Part shown: positions 23,352 through 33,759 of the stretch, one piece after another
Position numbering within the stretch: the stretch's first letter is position 1
Layout: each line of letters begins with the position of its first letter
From: Paralithodes platypus
Taxonomy: Eukaryota; Arthropoda; Malacostraca; Decapoda; Lithodidae
Reading direction: 5' to 3'
Assembly: GCA_032716605.1 (NCBI GenBank)
Contig: CM064485.1
Span: 32,589,722-32,653,721 of the forward strand
DNA: 64,000 nucleotides
Program-made: the position numbers and the translations under genes
The notes under the pieces: model-generated
Told to the model about the DNA's origin: nothing
Databases searched by the model: none
What the model saw: only the letters and a program-made list of their open reading frames with translations

Positions 23352-25961
23352 CAGTGGTGCACCAAGTTTCGCGCCCAATAGGGACCGCCGAAAGTGCCGC
23401 GAAAGTGAGATTCGCGAAAGTTGGGGCATTGAGCTAATGGGAATTAATTTAATAGGGACCGGGCATGAACGAAAACTCACTCCCAAGTTGAACAAACCAT
23501 CATGAAATACATATTATATAGAGTACATAGTAGATAAGCATATAAATGATAGCTAAATATAATGAAACACAAATAAAACTAACCATAGACAGCAGTGTTA
23601 AGGGCTTGATGGGCTCGATGGTAGGGGTTATCCGAGGCATTGGGTAGGGCTAGTTGGCCCCACCACTGGCTCCACCACCTCTCTCCTCACCACTCATCTG
23701 CGCACATTGCCGTAGCCCATCCATTCAGTGTTGGTTTTCCCCTGAAGCCTGCTCCTCAACAAAGCCCGAGAAATCATCGTCGAGCATGAGGTTTGCCAAG
23801 GCTTGGGGATCTGGTCGGTTGCCTTGTTCAGAGGAACCTTCAGCCTAGACTGGAACCTCTACCTCCCTAGGCTGCTGGGGTCTCGGCAGCTGCAGGTAAC
23901 GAGTTATCAAAGCCTGTTGGCCTTCATTAACTTGTTTGTTGAAAACTTCACTAAGAAGGGAGATGACTGACTGAAGATTCTCCATTATTTTTTCTTTGTT
24001 GGTGAATGAAAGCTGCTCGGTCTCCTCAGCAATTGACTCGCAGGACACGATGGTGTGGGAGAGGAAGGCTGTGGTGGCAACTTTCACTTTTTCCTCTTGT
24101 TGTTTGCCATCTTGCGTTTCTTTTTCTTCAATTTCCATCTTGTCAGCTTCCATCATATCTTCTACCGACTCCTCTTGCGTGTGGCCGATCAGGTCTTCAA
24201 GGTCTTCGCTCGTTACCTCAGCAAAGCCAGGAACAGGGACCTGCCTTATTGCGTCTAGGGTTTGTGCTAACAGCCGTTGACGTCCCTCTCGGCCTGGCTG
24301 GCTGGTGATGAGATGTGGCAATAGATTTTTCCAAGCGTGAGTCAAGGCGGCCACCGACAATGACTCCCATGCCTTCACAAGTGCCTCGACGGCCTAACGG
24401 ATGTTTAATTTTTTCCAGAAAATCTTGCAGATATTGTAGAGTCCGAGGCTGTCGATGATGAAGCAGCAGGGTCGTTTTGATCACTCGCTACCGGAAGTTG
24501 AAGCCTGGATTTCTAGGAGTTCTTGTTGTGTGTCCGTGGCTGCCCTTGTAAAATACGAGTTTGGTGTTTGCGATGACTTCCTGGTCCATCGGTTGGATCT
24601 TTGAGGTGGTGTTGGGAGGTAGAAACACTACCTGTACTGTAGGGTGCTGCCCGACAAGGAAGCGGGCATGGCCAGGAGCATTGTCCATAAACAATATGAC
24701 ACGGAAGGCTAGGTTATTTTCTTCGCAAAAAGCTTGCGCATCAGGAACAAAATGGTTATCGAACCATTCAAGAGAAACGGTGCCAGTCATGTAACCCTTA
24801 GCATTTGCCTTCCATATGTACCCCCTCAGGTTATCCATGTTTGCATGTTTGTATGCCCTTGGCCGCTTTGAATGGTAGAGGATAAGAGGGCGCATCCTGT
24901 GAGTGCCTGTAGCGTTGGCAGTCAGGAGTGCTGTAAAGTGATCCTTAGCCATCTTGATGCCCCTGGCCTGCCTCTCTGACTTGGAAATATAGGTTGAACG
25001 GGGTGAATGCTTCCAATAAACACCAGTCTCATCACAGTCATACACTTGAGCTAGGTTGTAATTTCCTTCCTCGATCATCTTTTCTGCAACAGGGATGAAG
25101 GCAGTCGCAGCTTCGGTATCTGCTGACTGTGCCTCGCCATGGTAGGTCGCATGCTTGACTTTGGTCCTGCCTTTGAACCTTTGCAACCATCCTCATGAAG
25201 CAGTAAACTCGGGGGGCGATGCAATATTGCGTTTCTTAGCAATAGCATCATAATACAGGCGGGCCTGATCTTGTATTTCTGGACCTGTAACACTGACACC
25301 TTCCCTAGGCCTCCTATTTAACCACCTTAGTAAATAATGTTCAGCCACTATCATAATTGAACTGTAATCACTCACAGTCTTCACTCTTCTACCTGTACTT
25401 CCACCCTCTACACCTGCTCCAAAATATTTCTTGGCTAGGGCTAGATTGGTTTTAAGTTCATTCTGCTGCTTTCTCATGATCCTAACTGTAGACTCTGGCA
25501 CATTAAACATTCGGCAGATTTCAGAGTTACGAGCACCTTTCTCCATTTCTGCCAATATTTTGTTTTACAGTTCATCATCATACTTGCGCTTCGTCACCCC
25601 CTTCCGATAGTCTCGCTTTGTCTTCACTTTTCCTCCTGCTTTAGGCCTTCGATCGTCATTATTACCGTCACCTGGACCATCCCCCATTCCACTTGCACTA
25701 GAAGATGCCATAATTAAAGCATATATGGCGGGACAGCAACGAGAAGGCACGATGTGGTTGATCACAGCACGTAAACTACACTGAACCAAGCGCGGGAGCA
25801 GGTCAACTGTTTACTGGCGCTGTCTGGCGGTGGCCAGATTTCAAAGCTAGGGCGCGAAACTCTGATTTTTTAACGCAAAATTCAAATCGGCAGAATATTT
25901 AGAGACTGCCGCGAAAGTGTGATTCGCGAATTGAGATGTCACGAAACTTGGTGCACTACTG
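23352..25961 (-). mobile_element. Tigger/pogo-type DNA transposon, complete ends, inactive
   Basis: 2610 bp. Terminal inverted repeats run about 22 bp (left CAGTGGTGCACCAAGTTTCG; the right end is its complement with one or two changes). TA target duplications lie at 23350-23351 and 25962-25963. A subterminal motif (GCCGCGAAAGTG, GATTCGCGAA) occurs at both ends in the same orientation. The transposase gene on the minus strand carries stops and a frameshift. Confidence 0.92.
23845..25711 (-). pseudogene. Tigger transposase (HTH-CENP-B, DDE), inactivated
   Basis: Start ATG at 25711 (MASSSASGMGDG). The N-terminal DNA-binding region reads KRKYDDEL, a stop, then NKILAEMEKGARNSEICRMF and VPESTVRIMRK: a helix-turn-helix pair as in CENP-B-type proteins. 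The DDE core has YDCDETGVYW (first Asp), LFMDNAPGHA (second Asp) and PPNTTSKIQPMDQEVI (third Asp). Defects in one reading frame are a TAA near 25563, a TGA at 25193 where relatives normally have Arg (a CGA to TGA change of the methylated-CpG decay type) and a TAG at 24488. A frameshift near 24385 moves the C-terminal acidic tail (24378-23845) to another frame. All three catalytic Asp positions are still readable. Confidence 0.9.
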
Positions 25962-26016
25962 TACACTTAAGTGCTTAAGTGTACACTTAAGAGTGGCTGG
26001 AACTTGTCACTATATA

Positions 26017-26478
26017 CAGTAATCTCCCTTTTATCCAAAAATCATGTCTTTTGAAATTTTGGATAAGCGATTTTTACAGATAAACGAGAGTCCCTCTATA
26101 TAGAGCTAAATATGTGTACAAATGGCCAAATATACTGTTTTCAATCCATATAAAACCATTTCTAGGCTCTCTTAACTTCAAATTATTATCTAATTCGAGT
26201 TATGTCTAATTCAGAGGGGTTAAATTGATGCAATTAAGCACCCAGAGAGGCTTGGCCAAATATACTGTTTTCAATCCATATAAAACCATTTCTAGGCTGT
26301 CTTAACTTCAAATTATTATCTACTTCAAGCTATGTCTAATTTAGAGGGGTTAAATTGATGCAATTAAGCACCCAGAGAGGCTTAAATTAGTGAAAACTAG
26401 TGGAAAATATGGATAGCAAAAACTTTGGTTAACTGAAATGTTTGGATATTTGAATTTTGAATAAGAGGGAGTTTACTG
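26017..26478. mobile_element. Tigger-type MITE (462 bp) with internal tandem duplication
   Basis: Ends CAGTAATCTCCCTTTTATCC and the complement of CAGTAAACTCCCTCTTATTC. TA lies on both sides (26015-26016, 26479-26480). Inside, a block of about 130 bp is present twice in tandem (26122-26254 and 26255-26383). No ORF. Confidence 0.85.
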
Positions 26479-26480
26479 TA

Positions 26481-26979
26481 GCCTACTCCATAAATGTACA
26501 GTAATCATGTGTAGAAATATCCGCGTCCGCGTTCGCAACAGCGAACATGGAGGTAAAAATAATCCGCTGTGTCCGCATCCGCAAAAATAAATATCTTAAC
26601 CTCCGCAGTTATATATGCAACCACATTTTATGAGAAATAGATATCCGGCTCCGCCTCCGCAGAGCTCTAAAATTTGGTATCCGATACATCACTAGTGTGA
26701 ACAACAACAACAACAGTCACTAATAATATTTTGTGGACCTCACGTGTGGTTGTGCGTGTGTAAAGTCACCCATAAATAATTTAGTGCAGTTTTCCGCATC
26801 ACCCAGGAGGTACTGCACGAGATGCGTTATGAGATTATAGTGGTTTCCCCAGGAGGCCTATCCCACTTTGATGATGAAGCAATGCATGTCGTTGAAGTAG
26901 CTGATGAATCGATGACTTTCGTTATTGAAGTCTTGACTGTAGTCCCAGTGATGCCTGGAAGACGTCTTTGACTGGAGGT
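26481..26979. other. No gene; short CCGC-rich repeats and a dispersed repeat
   Basis: 26515-26700 has repeated TCCGCGTCCGC/TCCGCATCCGC words and a GGTATCCGATACATCAC end-like sequence, perhaps a transposon fragment. 26799-26870 repeats the block at 22150-22240. Confidence 0.45.
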
Positions 26980-27370
26980 GAAAAGATGTCTGCAGATAAA
27001 GTGGTGACAGAAGGTGATGCCTGGAAGAAGTCTTTACTGGAGGTGAAAAGATGTCTGCAGAAGAAGTGATGACTGAAGATGAAGTGATGACTGAAGGTGA
27101 AGTGATGACTGGAAGTGAATGAATGAATGGAATCCGGGACGGGTGCTCCCCCAGTGCCAGCAGCCAGTACTGCTATCGCGGCAGGGACATGAACGGGTGC
27201 CCCCACAGCGGCAGCAGCATCAGCAGCATCCGGAACTCGTGGCAGAGGGGGGGGGCATCCAGGACGGGTGCTCCCCCAGCGCCAGCAGCCAGTACTGCTA
27301 TCGCGACAGGGGCATGGACGGGTGCCCCCACAGCAGCAGCAGCATCAGCAGCAGCACCAAGAAGGGGTGA
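26980..27370. repeat. Two adjacent minisatellites (GATGACTGAAG-type and a 125-bp GC-rich duplication)
   Basis: 26945-27120 contains imperfect repeats of GATGCCTGGAAGA, GAGGTGAAAAGATGTCTGC and GAAGTGATGACTG. 27132-27256 and 27257-27355 are tandem copies of a GC-rich unit (GGACGGGTGCTCCCCCAG). They lie immediately downstream of the piggyBac-like ORF on its strand. Confidence 0.8.
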
Positions 27371-27430
27371 GCCAGGAGCAGGGGCTGAGGAGTCTGAGTC
27401 GTCCTCCAAGGAGGACGCCGCACTACGTCG

Positions 27431-29209
27431 TCACCACTGGCGACGCATGCACCTTGGTGCACGCTGGTCGGGCGGCAGATCTTGTGCGTGCTGGATTGAC
27501 CTCCCTGAGAAAGGCCACTCCTCCGGTTTGAACTCCAGCAGGGATAAGATGATGCTCTCCTGGAAGTCTAGCATGGACAACGCTCTCCCCTGCTGGCACT
27601 TCTTGTACAGGGCATGGGCGTTGCAGAAGGCCATGTAGAAGAGATCAAATGTCATCCTCTTCCATCCAAGGTTGCCTTCTTCAATAGACAGCTTTTCATC
27701 CGAGAGATAGGCGACCTTGAACCCCTCAACAACGTATTCCATCACCGGACGAATCTTGATTAGCCTGTCTGTGTTCCGCTTGTGGTGAGCCTTGTTGTTG
27801 AACACATGAAAGTTGTTCAACATGCTCCTGAAGTGCGTGAAACTAATTGCCCTGCGAAAAACAGGGTAATCGTGGATGACACTCGTCTCCCAGTATTGTC
27901 GATAAGTTGGGAGCTTGCACACATCCATGAGGAAGACCAGGCCTAGGAAATGGGCCATGTCCTCCTCATTGCAGAGGGGCCACACATCGGCTGCCGTGCC
28001 TTCGTAGTCGGCGTAGGCATTTGTCTCCACTACCAGGTACCTCAGCAGCTCTCTTGTGAAAAAGAGCTGGAAGAACTGGAGTGGAGTCACCGGCTGTGGG
28101 ACCTGCAGACCGGGGTCTCTGTGAATGGACCAGCCCGGGGGGGTGAAGGGCTCGTTAGTCCAGCCAGCATTGCGAGGGTGCTGGCCGGGGAGAGGGGCGG
28201 GGTGTTCACGTCCCCGGAGGGCACCGCGTCCTCGCAGACGATGCGACACTCCTCTGACGCCACTGGGTTGTCCGCCTCTCCCCCTCATGGGGCCACGTCT
28301 GCGGTGCCTGTTGAGGGGGGAAGCTGGTGGAGAAGGAGGTGGTGGGGTGGTGTCGTGAGGTGGTGGAGTGGGGGTAGGAGGTGGTGGAGTGGGGTCATGA
28401 GATGGTGGGGTGGGGGCAGGAGGTGGGGGGACCCTTCTTGGAAGAAACTCATCCAAGAAAGACTCCTCAATAGCGGCTGAGCCAAGCAGCTCAGCAGCCA
28501 TCTCCCCTTCTAGCTCGCCTCGCAACTCTAGCGGAATGAAGGCGCTTGGAGAGATTTGGGGGCTGGGGGTCGAGTTGCGAACCAGTGGGGTAACGGGTGC
28601 GGTCAAAGGACGCAGAATAGCCAACGTCCTTGACTCGCCACCGGGCGACAATCCTGCTGCACCATAGAAAAAAGCTGCAGGCAGGGGTGAGGCATCGCCA
28701 CGGGATGTGGAGGGAAGAGGTGACTCTCGATGAGATGAGGTGCGACGATGAGATGAGGTGAAATGAGGCGACTGATGAGCTGATGTCGAATGGGCCCGCT
28801 CCTCACGCAGCAGGCCGGTGGCATGGCCTGCTGCGTCTGCCTGGGACACTTCCGCGGCTAGACTGCTAGCTGCAGTAGTGCCGGCTCTCGAAGGGGACAC
28901 TGCGTGCAAGGGACCTTGTCTGGTGGCCCTCGCAGTGGCCTCGGCAGTGGCCCGGGCTGGAGGAAGAGAGCAACTGGCCGGATGAGGAGTCCGAGGCAGG
29001 GGCGAGGGTGACGGGGATGACTCCGACTCAGCCCGTTCTCTGTTCGGTGGCGGAGGACGGTGACGAACCCGGTGCCGAGGCGGAGGTGAGGGTGATGGGC
29101 TTGCCACTGCCTTGGACTCCGGCTCTCTCACAGTTATGCTCTCATCAAAAAGGCAATGGTGACTGTCCTCTGTGCTCTTGAGGTTCTTGGTGGGACGTTT
29201 TTTCTTCAT
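27431..29209 (-). CDS. PiggyBac-like transposase-derived protein lacking the catalytic core
   Basis: 592 codons from a good ATG at 29209 with no internal stop. Residues 1-350 are low-complexity Pro/Ser/Arg/His-rich (PSPSPPP, PPPPTPTPPP). Residues about 353-505 match the N-terminal part of piggyBac-type transposases: FTPPGWSIH, TPLQFFQLFFTRELL, LGLVFLMDVCKLPTYRQYW, then LSDEKLSIEEG. The sequence then jumps directly to FYMAFCNAHALYKK (about residue 523), which in the family lies after the catalytic region. The segment that carries all three catalytic Asp residues is absent, and the frame is intact. The last 30 residues read into GC-rich sequence and may be non-native. The block is much more GC-rich than its surroundings. 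It is either a dead internally deleted copy or an exapted DNA-binding derivative; I see no TTAA-flanked TIRs and no introns. Confidence 0.7.
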   Translation of the reverse strand: MKKKRPTKNLKSTEDSHHCLFDESITVREPESKAVASPSPSPPPRHRVRHRPPPPNRERAESESSPSPSPLPRTPHPASCSLPPARATAEATARATRQGPLHAVSPSRAGTTAASSLAAEVSQADAAGHATGLLREERAHSTSAHQSPHFTSSHRRTSSHRESPLPSTSRGDASPLPAAFFYGAAGLSPGGESRTLAILRPLTAPVTPLVRNSTPSPQISPSAFIPLELRGELEGEMAAELLGSAAIEESFLDEFLPRRVPPPPAPTPPSHDPTPPPPTPTPPPHDTTPPPPSPPASPLNRHRRRGPMRGRGGQPSGVRGVSHRLRGRGALRGREHPAPLPGQHPRNAGWTNEPFTPPGWSIHRDPGLQVPQPVTPLQFFQLFFTRELLRYLVVETNAYADYEGTAADVWPLCNEEDMAHFLGLVFLMDVCKLPTYRQYWETSVIHDYPVFRRAISFTHFRSMLNNFHVFNNKAHHKRNTDRLIKIRPVMEYVVEGFKVAYLSDEKLSIEEGNLGWKRMTFDLFYMAFCNAHALYKKCQQGRALSMLDFQESIILSLLEFKPEEWPFSGRSIQHAQDLPPDQRAPRCMRRQW

Positions 29210-29619
29210 CTTGACTGGGCGAGCGGGTGGCTAAGAGCACGGAGGAACAGACGAATGATTAAGCAAGTTAGTGTAAGGGCAAGCGGTGCATTCTGAAACA
29301 ATAGAAAGCAAAGAAATTAAATATTTTCCAGCAATGCTTGAAAATTATATTGATAAATAAGTTTCGGTCGACGAGCGTGAGGGCTATTTACAAAATCGTT
29401 TGTGCGTGCAACGAGCGGGAGGAATATTGATAAATTAGTTTGGACCGATGAGTGAGTGAGTGATAATTTCTAAACATTTTATGTCCATGAGTATACCTTG
29501 TATGGGTGTGCGGGGGTAGAAGAGAAAAGGCGAAGGAGTATAGGGTGTGCAGGAACTCCCTTTTTGGTTGATTCCAGATTAATCATAACAATATTTAGTA
29601 GATTTCAACATTATCTGAT
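29210..29619. other. No gene recognised
   Basis: AT-rich sequence upstream of the piggyBac-like ORF. It has several GAG/GTGAG words near 29365-29470 but no obvious TATA box or terminal repeat. Confidence 0.4.
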
Positions 29620-29945
29620 TCAGATGCAAGTACTCCATTCATTCCTATTTATTTCCACTTCTCTTGCCTGATCTATAGTCATTCCTCTATCTTCCAACGC
29701 TTGTCCTACACAGTTTCTCTATCTCAATGGAGGTCTTCCTACCCCTCTACTTCCCCTTGTATCTGACTCACATATTCTCTTTGTAAACCTTTCATCTTCC
29801 ATTCGCTTGACACATCCATACCAGCACACTCAGCACAGCATCCTTCTGTCCACTCTGGCTGACAAATGTTCCTGCTGCCCCCCCCTCCTACGTATCTCTT
29901 CATTCCTCAATCTGTCTCTACGAGTCACTCCACACATAGGGTAAG
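29620..29945 (-). pseudogene. RTE-like LINE, short C-terminal fragment
   Basis: Translating the minus strand gives MCGVTRRDRLRNEEIRRR, a WYGHVKRMEDE-type block, GRPPLR and QAREVEINRNEW. This is the typical end of RTE/related LINE ORFs and parallels residues near the end of the copy at 57874-59094. At least one stop is present. No RT core. Confidence 0.6.
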
Positions 29946-30115
29946 GTAACCCATAGGTACGCACTTGGCATTTAAAAAGTACTCCACAGGATATGACACT
30001 ACTTGGGCATTTAAACTTAGTCTCAGTTTAAAGCTTAACCATTATGCTTTCATGTCAACAGGTATCAACAGTTTAGTATGTTATGATTGAAGATGTGAAG
30101 CAATAAAAAGAAGTC

Positions 30116-30530
30116 TATCTATCTATCTATCTATTGCCAGACGCCTTACTCCCCTTACGAGGGTGGCCATACACAGAATGCCCCCAAGCGGACCTATTCC
30201 CTGTGAGAGGGACAACCCGAGCCAGTTTAGTGAAGGATTTACAGGATTGACCACTCAATTTAGGATCCGTCCGACTCCGAGGCCCTCTGTGTATCTTGTT
30301 AGCACTATTTATCTACAGTGGTGTTCGGCTAATCCATCCACTAACCTGCCTTACCCTTAGGTAAGCAGTACGGATTTGTGTCAGGTTTACTCCCCTAGAC
30401 AGGTTGCCAACCAAGGCTTACGAGTCCCATCCACCCGGATTTGTATAAGGTTGTCTCCCCTAGATGAGTTGCCGACCAAGGCTAACGAATCCCATCCACC
30501 CAAAGAAGTGAAGTGAAGGTGTTTTCTTAC
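30116..30530 (-). repeat. RTE-like LINE 3' end with (TAGA)n tail and 66-bp tandem repeat
   Basis: The tail (TCTA)n plus TTGCCAGACGCC at 30116 matches the 3' end of the RTE-like LINE at 57862 (TTGCCCGACGCC). Within it, 30370-30436 and 30437-30502 are tandem copies of a 66-bp unit (CCCATCCACCCGGATTTGT). Confidence 0.65.
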
Positions 30531-30627
30531 AGAAATCTAAGGGTTGCACTTTGTCTAATGACCCATTTTCAAATTGAAAATTATATTTGTTTTTCTATTT
30601 GCAGGTACATTCTGTGATGTAGTCTAT

Positions 30628-31187
30628 AAGAAAAACGCATCAGGACTGCTCAAAAACACAAAATAAAGCAAAGGCTGGGTGCGTACCTATTGGACAGAGC
30701 CCACATACAGTACCAAAAACCAATACTGTAGGTACGCATTTTTAAACGGCTGCCAGAGAGTCCTAAGCCACATTACATGACATTCTAAGAGCCCCTCTAC
30801 TACAAGTATGAATAAGAGTCACATTTTGCTGAAACTGGCCGAGTAGCCTACCATCCAATTCAATTTACCCCAAGGGTGGTCCAGTAGGTACGCAGTGTGT
30901 GGTGCCCTGAATGTACGCGCGTTCCTATTAGGCACCACGCACTGCGTACCTATTAGTTTTCACAATAAATTTTCCCTCCACAGATCATATATGTCTTTTA
31001 TCTTTTTTTAATTGAAAAATACAACATTTCTGGTGTAACTTATTCACTTCCTAAAATAAAATGGCATTTGATAAAGTATGTACCTTTTGGTGTTTGGTAT
31101 GTGGGCTCTGTCCAATAGGTATGCACCCAGCCCTGGTTATATCTTGTGTTTCTGAGCAGTCCTGATGCGTTTTTCTTATAAACTCAA
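30628..31187. mobile_element. Foldback/MITE-like element with about 95-bp inverted arms
   Basis: 30628-30722 and 31090-31187 are inverted copies; outer sequence TATAAGAAAAACGCATCAGG, inner GGGTGCGTACCTATTGGAC. A second palindrome lies in the middle (30885-30950: GTACGCAGTGTGTGGTGCC against its complement). No ORF. Target duplications were not clear. Confidence 0.75.
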
Positions 31188-32635
31188 GCTCTCACTTAGA
31201 TTAACCCTTTTTACTAACACATATCCTTCTCAAACTGCATAAAATCGTCTAAATACAGCTAGAATAAAATTATAAAGAAGTAGCTCGTACAGTAGGGGTT
31301 GAGGATAGATAGATAGGTTTATTATGCTGGTAAAGTATATACAATTTTAATGCACGTGAAAATCCTGATTTAGGCCTCATAACACTTCTAATTGTAACCT
31401 CATAAATTGTTGAGAGTGAGAGAGAGAGAATGTGTGTTTGGGTGTGAGAGAGTACTGTAAGTAATATGTGGGAAACACGTACAAATTGTTATATTGAGAG
31501 AGAGAGAGTACGGTTTTGACAACCCGTAGGGAAGGAAGGGAAAACTAATATTTATTGGTGGCTCCTTACGTCAATGACGTAAGAGCCTATGATAATATGG
31601 CCTCGTTCCGGGCTCCTCAGAGCCCGAGTTAACCTCGATTACGGCGGTCGAGAACCAAGATCATCTTAGGGGGTACCCCTTAATCATTCCTAAGGTACGT
31701 CATTGAGACGGAGCCACTGAAAAGTAGGAAATAAAAAAGAAAAGAATTAACACAGTTTGAACACCGCGCCTCAGCGCATTCCGATCTTCCTCTGCTTCCC
31801 ATGAGCCTGCCTCATACCTCTTCCTGCCCAGGAGCGACCTCTAAAGTATATCAAGTTGGGCATCCTTTAGATACCTTTGGATATGTTCGCCGCTCTTCTA
31901 GCGGCACCAAGGAGCGCGACGCCCCTCGTTATGGGTGGTGATTTGGTGCAGTAGACTGTTTGAAGCGACAGCTCGCTCCCTTGCGAGGATGGGCTCGTCT
32001 GGCAATTTTTGCAGTTCGACATCTAGGGCTCTCTTGAAGTTGTCTAACGAGATGTCCCTCATGTCTCTTACTCGCCGTGGGAGTTTGTTGAAGAGACGTG
32101 GGCCTCTGTGTGATAACCAGCCCTCTCGCAGAGAGCCCATAGCACCCGTGTTATTCATCCAGGGGATTTCGCATTCCCAGCCTCTCCTATCACTGAATTT
32201 CATGACTATCGGAGTATGTAGGTTTGGTACTAAACCCTCTGCGATTTTCCACGTGTATATTATTAGGTAACGTTCTCTTCTACGTTCCAGTGAGTACAGA
32301 TTCAGTGCTCTTAAACGCTCCCAATAGTGTAGATGTTTTATCGAACTTATATGAGAAGTGAAATTTCTTTATTCACTCTCTACGTCATTTATTTCACCTG
32401 CTTTGTATGGGGATGTTAATACGCTACAGTATTCAAGCCGCGGTAGCACTAGAGATTTGAAGAGCGTTATCATAGGCAATTCACCGCGTGTTTTAAAAGT
32501 ACGCAGAATCCAACCCGTTAGACGTTTCGCAGCCGCCACTTTGACCTGGTTATGTACTTTGAAACCCATATTTTCAGACATTAATACCCCAAGGTCTTTC
32601 GTGGTTAGATTCTGTTAAGTAATTTGTACTATGTG
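30831..32635. repeat. 1.8-kb duplicated block, matching 60749-62560
   Basis: Starts inside the foldback element and ends at the 5' truncation of a CR1-like LINE. The two blocks differ only by scattered substitutions and small indels. Because the shared part includes flanking DNA beyond the LINE's 3' end, this is a segmental duplication rather than two independent LINE insertions. Confidence 0.85.
31303..32630 (-). pseudogene. CR1/Jockey-like LINE, 5'-truncated copy 1
   Basis: Minus-strand frames 32581-32369 (MSENMGFKVHNQVKVAAAKR, LVLPRLEYCSVLTSPYK) and 32203-31898 (RGPRLFNKLPRRVRDMRDIS, ending APWCR) form the C-terminal end of the ORF also seen at 61816-64000. A nonsense codon at 32369 replaces the Val codon of the other copy. 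A 22-bp deletion near 32600 removes coding sequence. The 3' untranslated region ends with AATAAA-like sequence and a short (CTAT)n tail near 31303. Confidence 0.82.
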
Positions 32636-32658
32636 TACCTAATAGTCTTCGGGATGTA

Positions 32659-33756
32659 TTGGCCACTCTTGGGAGGCCAGGAGGTGCTCGAGGTGTTCTA
32701 TGTGCTCTTCCATCTCCCTCAGTCTCTTTCTATAGGCGTTTTCAAGACCCTAAACGTAGTTGGCAAAAGGGGTCCGGAGTAGTGGACCAGTTGGTGGTGC
32801 CACGGGAGTGCAGGGATAGCCTACTGAGGTTGGCGCATGACACACCACTGGCAGGACATCTAGGGGTGAGAAAAATGGTGGCGGCTTTGGGGAAATTGTT
32901 TTGGTGGCCGGGGATGAAGTCTCATGTGCAGTCATGGATAAACTCATGTGATATTTGTCAACGTGTCGGGAAACCGAACCAAGTTATTCCTAAGGCTCCG
33001 TTACACCCTATTCCTGTGATTGGGCCACCCATTAGTAAAATTATTGTTGACATGGTTGGTCCACTCCCTCCCACTAAGGCTGGAAATAAATTTTTGTTAA
33101 CCATAATGGATGTTGCCACTAGATACCCCGATGCATACCCTATGAAAAATGGAATGGCTAAGACGGTAGTCAGTAACTTGTTGTGGTACTTCTCAAGGTA
33201 CGGGTACCCGGAGGAGATTCAGTCTGATCAGGGATCTAATTTCACCTCCAACATGTTCAAGCAAACAATGCAACAGCATGGGATACGAGCAGTAGTATCG
33301 TCAGCGTATCACCCTGAGAGTCAAGGGGTGCTTGAGCGGTGGCATGCTACACTTAAAAGCATGCTCAGGTGTTATTGTGCTGACAACGGTATGGATTGGG
33401 ATCTTGGATTGCCTTATGTGCTGTTTGCTGCTCGGGAGGTAACTGGTGAGAGCCTGGGATTTAGTCCAAACGAGCTGATTTTTGGACACCGTGTCAGGGG
33501 CCCCCTTAACATGCTGAAAGAAATTTGGGAGGGGACTGTGCAGCCTTGTCCATTATTAAAGTATGTGCTAGAAAGCCGTGAGCGCATGCTTAAGAGTCTG
33601 GAGATGGCAGGTAGAAATTTGACAGAATCACAAGCTTTGATGAAGGACAGGTATGATCGCAAAGTGAGGCTCCGGAAGTTCACTGTAGGACAAGAGGTAT
33701 TAATTTTGTTGCCTTTGGTTGGTAACCCCCTCTCTGCGAAGTACATAAAGTTATAA
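32659..33756 (+). pseudogene. pol: Element B integrase (HHCC zinc domain, DD35E), 3' frameshift
   Basis: The real match starts near 32755; the first 30 codons are probably not native. The HHCC domain reads LAHDTPLAGHLGV, LFWWPGM and CDICQ (32830-32965). The catalytic core has Asp in IIVDMVGP (33049), Asp in QSDQGSNF (33226) and Glu in GVLERWH (33334); the last two are 35 residues apart, giving DD35E. The C-terminal module FTVGQEVLILLPLVG ends at AKY, where a loss of about 2 bases near 33748 shifts the frame and creates the stop at 33756. Element A shows the expected continuation GPYRVVEELSD. Integrase precedes reverse transcriptase, opposite to ordinary Ty3/gypsy. Confidence 0.9.
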
Positions 33757-33759
33757 AAT

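Noticed and set aside
27123..27638. Plus-strand ORFs antisense to the piggyBac-like ORF and across the GC-rich duplication
   Set aside because: GC-rich shadow frames without similarity to known proteins; the minus-strand frame carries the recognisable domain.
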